The notes under the pieces: generated by a model
The model's database searches: none
Told to the model about the DNA's origin: nothing
The model's input: the letters and a program-made list of their open reading frames with translations, nothing else
Shown here: one piece after another, positions 3,927 through 6,710 of the stretch
Layout of the letters: each line of letters starts with the position of its first letter
How positions within the stretch are numbered: position 1 is the stretch's first letter
NCBI GenBank assembly: GCA_017387265.1
Contig: JAFOFM010000149.1
Span: 1 to 6,710 of the forward strand
Reading direction: 5' to 3'
Origin: Peptococcaceae bacterium
GTDB lineage: Bacteria > Bacillota > Peptococcia > Peptococcales > Peptococcaceae
DNA length: 6,710 bases
Made by a program: the position numbers and the translations under genes

Positions 3927-6710
3927 ATGCTCACAGGAATTGCATTATTTCGTCTTGCCACAGCATCGCTTCTGCCGGTACTTGTGACGGTAGGATTTTA
4001 TTTTGCTGAAAAGAAAAGTCGATTTAAAAATATTTCGAATATCTGGAAACAGACTATTATTGGTGTGAGCTTCGGTTTTATTGCTATTCTGGCGACGGAG
4101 TTCGGTATACCGGTGGATGGGGCGGTATTGAATGTTCGAAATGCGGCGCCTTTAACTGCCGGGCTGATATTTGGATGGCCGGCTGGGATAATCGCCGGCT
4201 TACTGGGTGGTGTAGAACGCTGGCTTTCTCCAGCCGGTGATTATACCCGGCTGGCATGTTCGATTGCCACGATTGTAGCTGGTTTTTTTGGCGCAGCTGT
4301 CCGAAAATTCATGCTTGACAATAAGAAGGCGTCCTGGTTTTATGGTCTGGCAGTAGGGGCAACCGCTGAGGTTCTGCATATGCTGCTGGTTTTTTTAACA
4401 AATGCAGCGGATATACAGCGAGCATTTACGGTTGTACAGATTTGCGCGCTGCCTATGATTGTGGCAAACAGTATATCTGTTATGCTTTCTATCCTTGCAA
4501 TTATTGTTTTGGCGAAACGTGGAAGTAAATATGGGAAGGATAACAGTCGTAAAGAAAACATTACCCAAACCTTTCAGCGCTGGCTGTTAGTATGTGTGGT
4601 GCTGGCGTTTGGGGTTACGACTGTTTTTACGCATGCATTTCAGAGCCGAATTGCGTATGCCACACTGGATTATACGCTTCGTGCCCATATGGAAGATGTT
4701 TGTAAGGACATAAATGATGTTTCAAATCGGAATTTATTAAATATTACCAGGGAAATTGCATCGGCACTGCCAGCGAATGCAACACAGAAAGATCTTCAGC
4801 AGCTGGCACAGCAATATAGTGTCACAGAAATTAATATTATAGATGAAGACGGCATTATTGCAGTGAGCACAGATTCTGACTTTTTCGGGTATGATATGGC
4901 TTCTGGTAAACAGGCTGCCGAATTTTTAGTACTTCTTAATGGTAAGAATGAGCTGGTTCAGGATTATCAGCAGATTTCCCGCGATAACAATGTTTATCGT
5001 AAATATGCAGGTGTAGCCTTGGAAACAGGATTTCTTCAGGTTGGTTACGATTCATCCACTTTTTATGAACAAATTTATGAACAGGTAAAATATGCTGCAG
5101 AAAACCGTCATATTGGCCAGGATGGTTTCATTATTGTTTGTGATGAAAATGGAATGATTCTTAGCGACCGGGAAGGTCATGAAGGGGAACATATTTCAAT
5201 ATTTGGTGATGCAAGTGCACTTAATACCCAGCCATATGAACGTATTTACGGAGAAATTTATGGAAAACCTTCTTTTTTGATGTATACGGAAACAGAAGGC
5301 TATTACATTATTGCTGTGATGAGCGAGGCGGAGGCGTTCTTTTCCAGAAATGCGTCTGTTTATATGCAGGCATTCATGGAGATGCTGGTATTTGCAGCGC
5401 TGTTTGCTAATATTTTTGTGCTGATAAAAAATCTTGTGGTTAGAAACATTCGAAAAATTAACGAGTCTCTTGCACAGATTACAGACGGTAATTTAAATGT
5501 GGTTGTTGATGTGCGTGATAATGAGGAATTTGCTTCTCTTTCCGATGATATCAATTCAACGGTTGCTACTCTGAAAAACTATATCGACGAAGCAGCAGCC
5601 CGTTTTGATAAAGATCTGGAAATTGCAAAAAAAATTCAGCATTCGGCACTTCCTTCGGTGTTTCCTCCATATCCTAACCGTAAAGATTTCAGTATTTTTG
5701 CAAGTATGGATGCGGCGAAAGAAGTTGGCGGCGACTTTTATGATTTTTATCTGCTGGATGAAAATCATCTGGCCTTTTTAGTGGCGGATGTTTCGGGCAA
5801 AGGGATTCCTGGTGCCATGTTTATGATGACATCGAAAACTTTAATAAAGAGTTATGCCGAGAGTGGTCTGGCAGTTAATGATATATTTACGCAAGTAAAC
5901 GCTCAGCTTTGTGAGAATAATGAAGCCGATATGTTTGTTACCGCCTGGATGGGAATTCTTAATCTGGAAAGCGGATTGGTTCGCTATGCAAATGCAGGTC
6001 ACAATCCTCCGCTGGTACGACATAAAGATGGATCTTATGAGTATCTGAAAGGCAAAGCAAATTTTGTTCTGGCGGGTATGGAAGGTGTACGTTATAAAGA
6101 ACAGCAGCTTCAGCTTCAGCCAGGCGATGAAATCTATTTGTATACTGATGGTGTTACCGAAGCACATGATATTAATAAACAGCTTTTTGGTGAAGAACGT
6201 TTGCGCGCCAGTCTGAATAAAACCACTGGTATGACAGTCGATGAAATTTGCAAAAAAGTTAAAAAAGATGTGGATGTTTTCCAGGGTGAGGCTAAACAGT
6301 TTGATGATATTACAATGTTGTGCATCCATTGGAATGAGGTGGAAAACAAAATGCTGTCTATAAATCCCACAATGGAATCGGTTCCTCTCGTAGCGGCTTT
6401 TGTAGAGGAACATCTTGAAAAGTTTGAGGTGCCTGCGAAGCTGGCTGTCAAGCTGATGGTAGCAGTGGATGAGATTTACTCTAATATAGTTCGTTACAGT
6501 GGCGCATCTGAAGCACAGATCCGGTTAGTGAAAGAAGAGGAACTTGTGCAGCTCATTTTTAGGGATAACGGCGAACCGTATAATCCGCTTAATGAAAAAG
6601 CACCTGATGTTACTGCTTCGGCAGAGGATCGTGCTATCGGAGGGCTAGGCATTTTTATGGTGCGAAAAATGATGGATAATGTGGAATATGAGTATACGAA
6701 CGATAGGAAT
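3927..6710 (+). CDS. Sensor protein: 5TMR-LYT, Cache-like, HAMP, SpoIIE/PP2C phosphatase and RsbW-like kinase domain (3' end outside window)
   Basis: Predicted membrane switch that dephosphorylates, and may also phosphorylate, the STAS protein encoded just upstream. The frame is open for 928 codons to the right edge. Domains: LytS-type 5TM region at about 1-196 (NVRNAAPLTAGLIFGWPAG at 69-87, TRLACSIATIVAGFFGA at 107-123); TM helix at about 217-236; extracellular Cache-like region at about 238-480, with two PAS-like halves around INIIDEDGIIAVS and GFIIVCDENGMILS; TM at about 483-503; HAMP and helical linker at about 500-575; PP2C phosphatase at about 576-802; HATPase at about 812-928. All phosphatase acidic motifs are present: GGDFYD (Asp603), ADVSGKG (Asp621), YTDGVTEA (Asp741), DDIT (Asp793/Asp794). 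The ATPase has an N-box with Glu849 and Asn853 (the ExxxN of SpoIIAB), RDNG at 879-882 and GGLGIF at 905-910. By family comparison only about 10-20 residues are missing. Domain calls are firm; dual activity is inferred. Confidence 0.95.
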   Translation, partial: MLTGIALFRLATASLLPVLVTVGFYFAEKKSRFKNISNIWKQTIIGVSFGFIAILATEFGIPVDGAVLNVRNAAPLTAGLIFGWPAGIIAGLLGGVERWLSPAGDYTRLACSIATIVAGFFGAAVRKFMLDNKKASWFYGLAVGATAEVLHMLLVFLTNAADIQRAFTVVQICALPMIVANSISVMLSILAIIVLAKRGSKYGKDNSRKENITQTFQRWLLVCVVLAFGVTTVFTHAFQSRIAYATLDYTLRAHMEDVCKDINDVSNRNLLNITREIASALPANATQKDLQQLAQQYSVTEINIIDEDGIIAVSTDSDFFGYDMASGKQAAEFLVLLNGKNELVQDYQQISRDNNVYRKYAGVALETGFLQVGYDSSTFYEQIYEQVKYAAENRHIGQDGFIIVCDENGMILSDREGHEGEHISIFGDASALNTQPYERIYGEIYGKPSFLMYTETEGYYIIAVMSEAEAFFSRNASVYMQAFMEMLVFAALFANIFVLIKNLVVRNIRKINESLAQITDGNLNVVVDVRDNEEFASLSDDINSTVATLKNYIDEAAARFDKDLEIAKKIQHSALPSVFPPYPNRKDFSIFASMDAAKEVGGDFYDFYLLDENHLAFLVADVSGKGIPGAMFMMTSKTLIKSYAESGLAVNDIFTQVNAQLCENNEADMFVTAWMGILNLESGLVRYANAGHNPPLVRHKDGSYEYLKGKANFVLAGMEGVRYKEQQLQLQPGDEIYLYTDGVTEAHDINKQLFGEERLRASLNKTTGMTVDEICKKVKKDVDVFQGEAKQFDDITMLCIHWNEVENKMLSINPTMESVPLVAAFVEEHLEKFEVPAKLAVKLMVAVDEIYSNIVRYSGASEAQIRLVKEEELVQLIFRDNGEPYNPLNEKAPDVTASAEDRAIGGLGIFMVRKMMDNVEYEYTNDRN
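4230..4254 (+). repeat. GC-rich perfect inverted repeat inside the sensor gene
   Basis: CCAGCCGG (4230-4237) and CCGGCTGG (4247-4254) are exact reverse complements around a 9-base AT-rich loop. Another CCGGCTGG at 4179-4186 and a CCGGCT at 4195-4200 could pair with the same left arm. The repeat lies in the codons of the loop after the third TM helix of the 5TM region. No T-run follows, so it is not an intrinsic terminator. It may simply reflect Ala/Gly codon choice in a locally GC-rich stretch. Confidence 0.6.

Noticed and set aside
5841..6451. Two long minus-strand open frames (190 and 105 codons)
   Set aside because: Both lie antisense to the phosphatase/HATPase motifs, have low-complexity Phe/Ile/Ser-rich translations, and have no supporting context.

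Overview
The window looks like a chromosomal segment of a Clostridia-class Firmicute, most likely a gut Lachnospiraceae relative. This is inferred from the AT-rich coding sequence, the strong AGGAGG-type ribosome binding sites, a Gram-positive style lipoprotein and the signalling domain types (Cache-HAMP-GGDEF, LytS-type 5TM sensor, SpoIIE phosphatase). All five genes supported here lie on the + strand. I see no mobile elements, CRISPR arrays, tRNA or rRNA genes.

Layout: (1) positions 1-1428 hold the 3' part of a membrane diguanylate cyclase (extracellular dCache, TM helix, HAMP, GGDEF), cut by the left edge. (2) 1510-2133 encodes a lipoprotein of unknown function. (3) 2259-3554 encodes an amidohydrolase-family guanine deaminase with all metal ligands, starting at GTG. 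(4) 3604-3900 encodes a single-domain STAS anti-sigma-factor antagonist. (5) 3927-6710 is one uninterrupted reading frame of 928 codons that runs off the right edge. It encodes a multidomain sensor: LytS-type 5TM region, extracellular Cache-like region, TM helix, HAMP, PP2C/SpoIIE phosphatase and an RsbW/SpoIIAB-like ATPase domain.

How they may work together: genes 4 and 5, 26 bases apart, form a compact partner-switching module. One membrane protein carries both a predicted phosphatase and a predicted serine kinase, and the neighbouring STAS protein is the obvious substrate. No sigma factor or separate anti-sigma factor is in view, so the output is unknown. The upstream diguanylate cyclase raises the possibility that the STAS switch and c-di-GMP signalling are linked, as in the Pseudomonas HsbA/HsbD system. 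That link is inference from proximity only. The guanine deaminase between the two signalling genes suggests a purine connection but does not prove one.

The most notable sequence-level points are the phosphatase/kinase fusion with two separate sensor regions, and an Asn in the GGDEF domain at the position that in PleD is the guanine-contacting Asp344.
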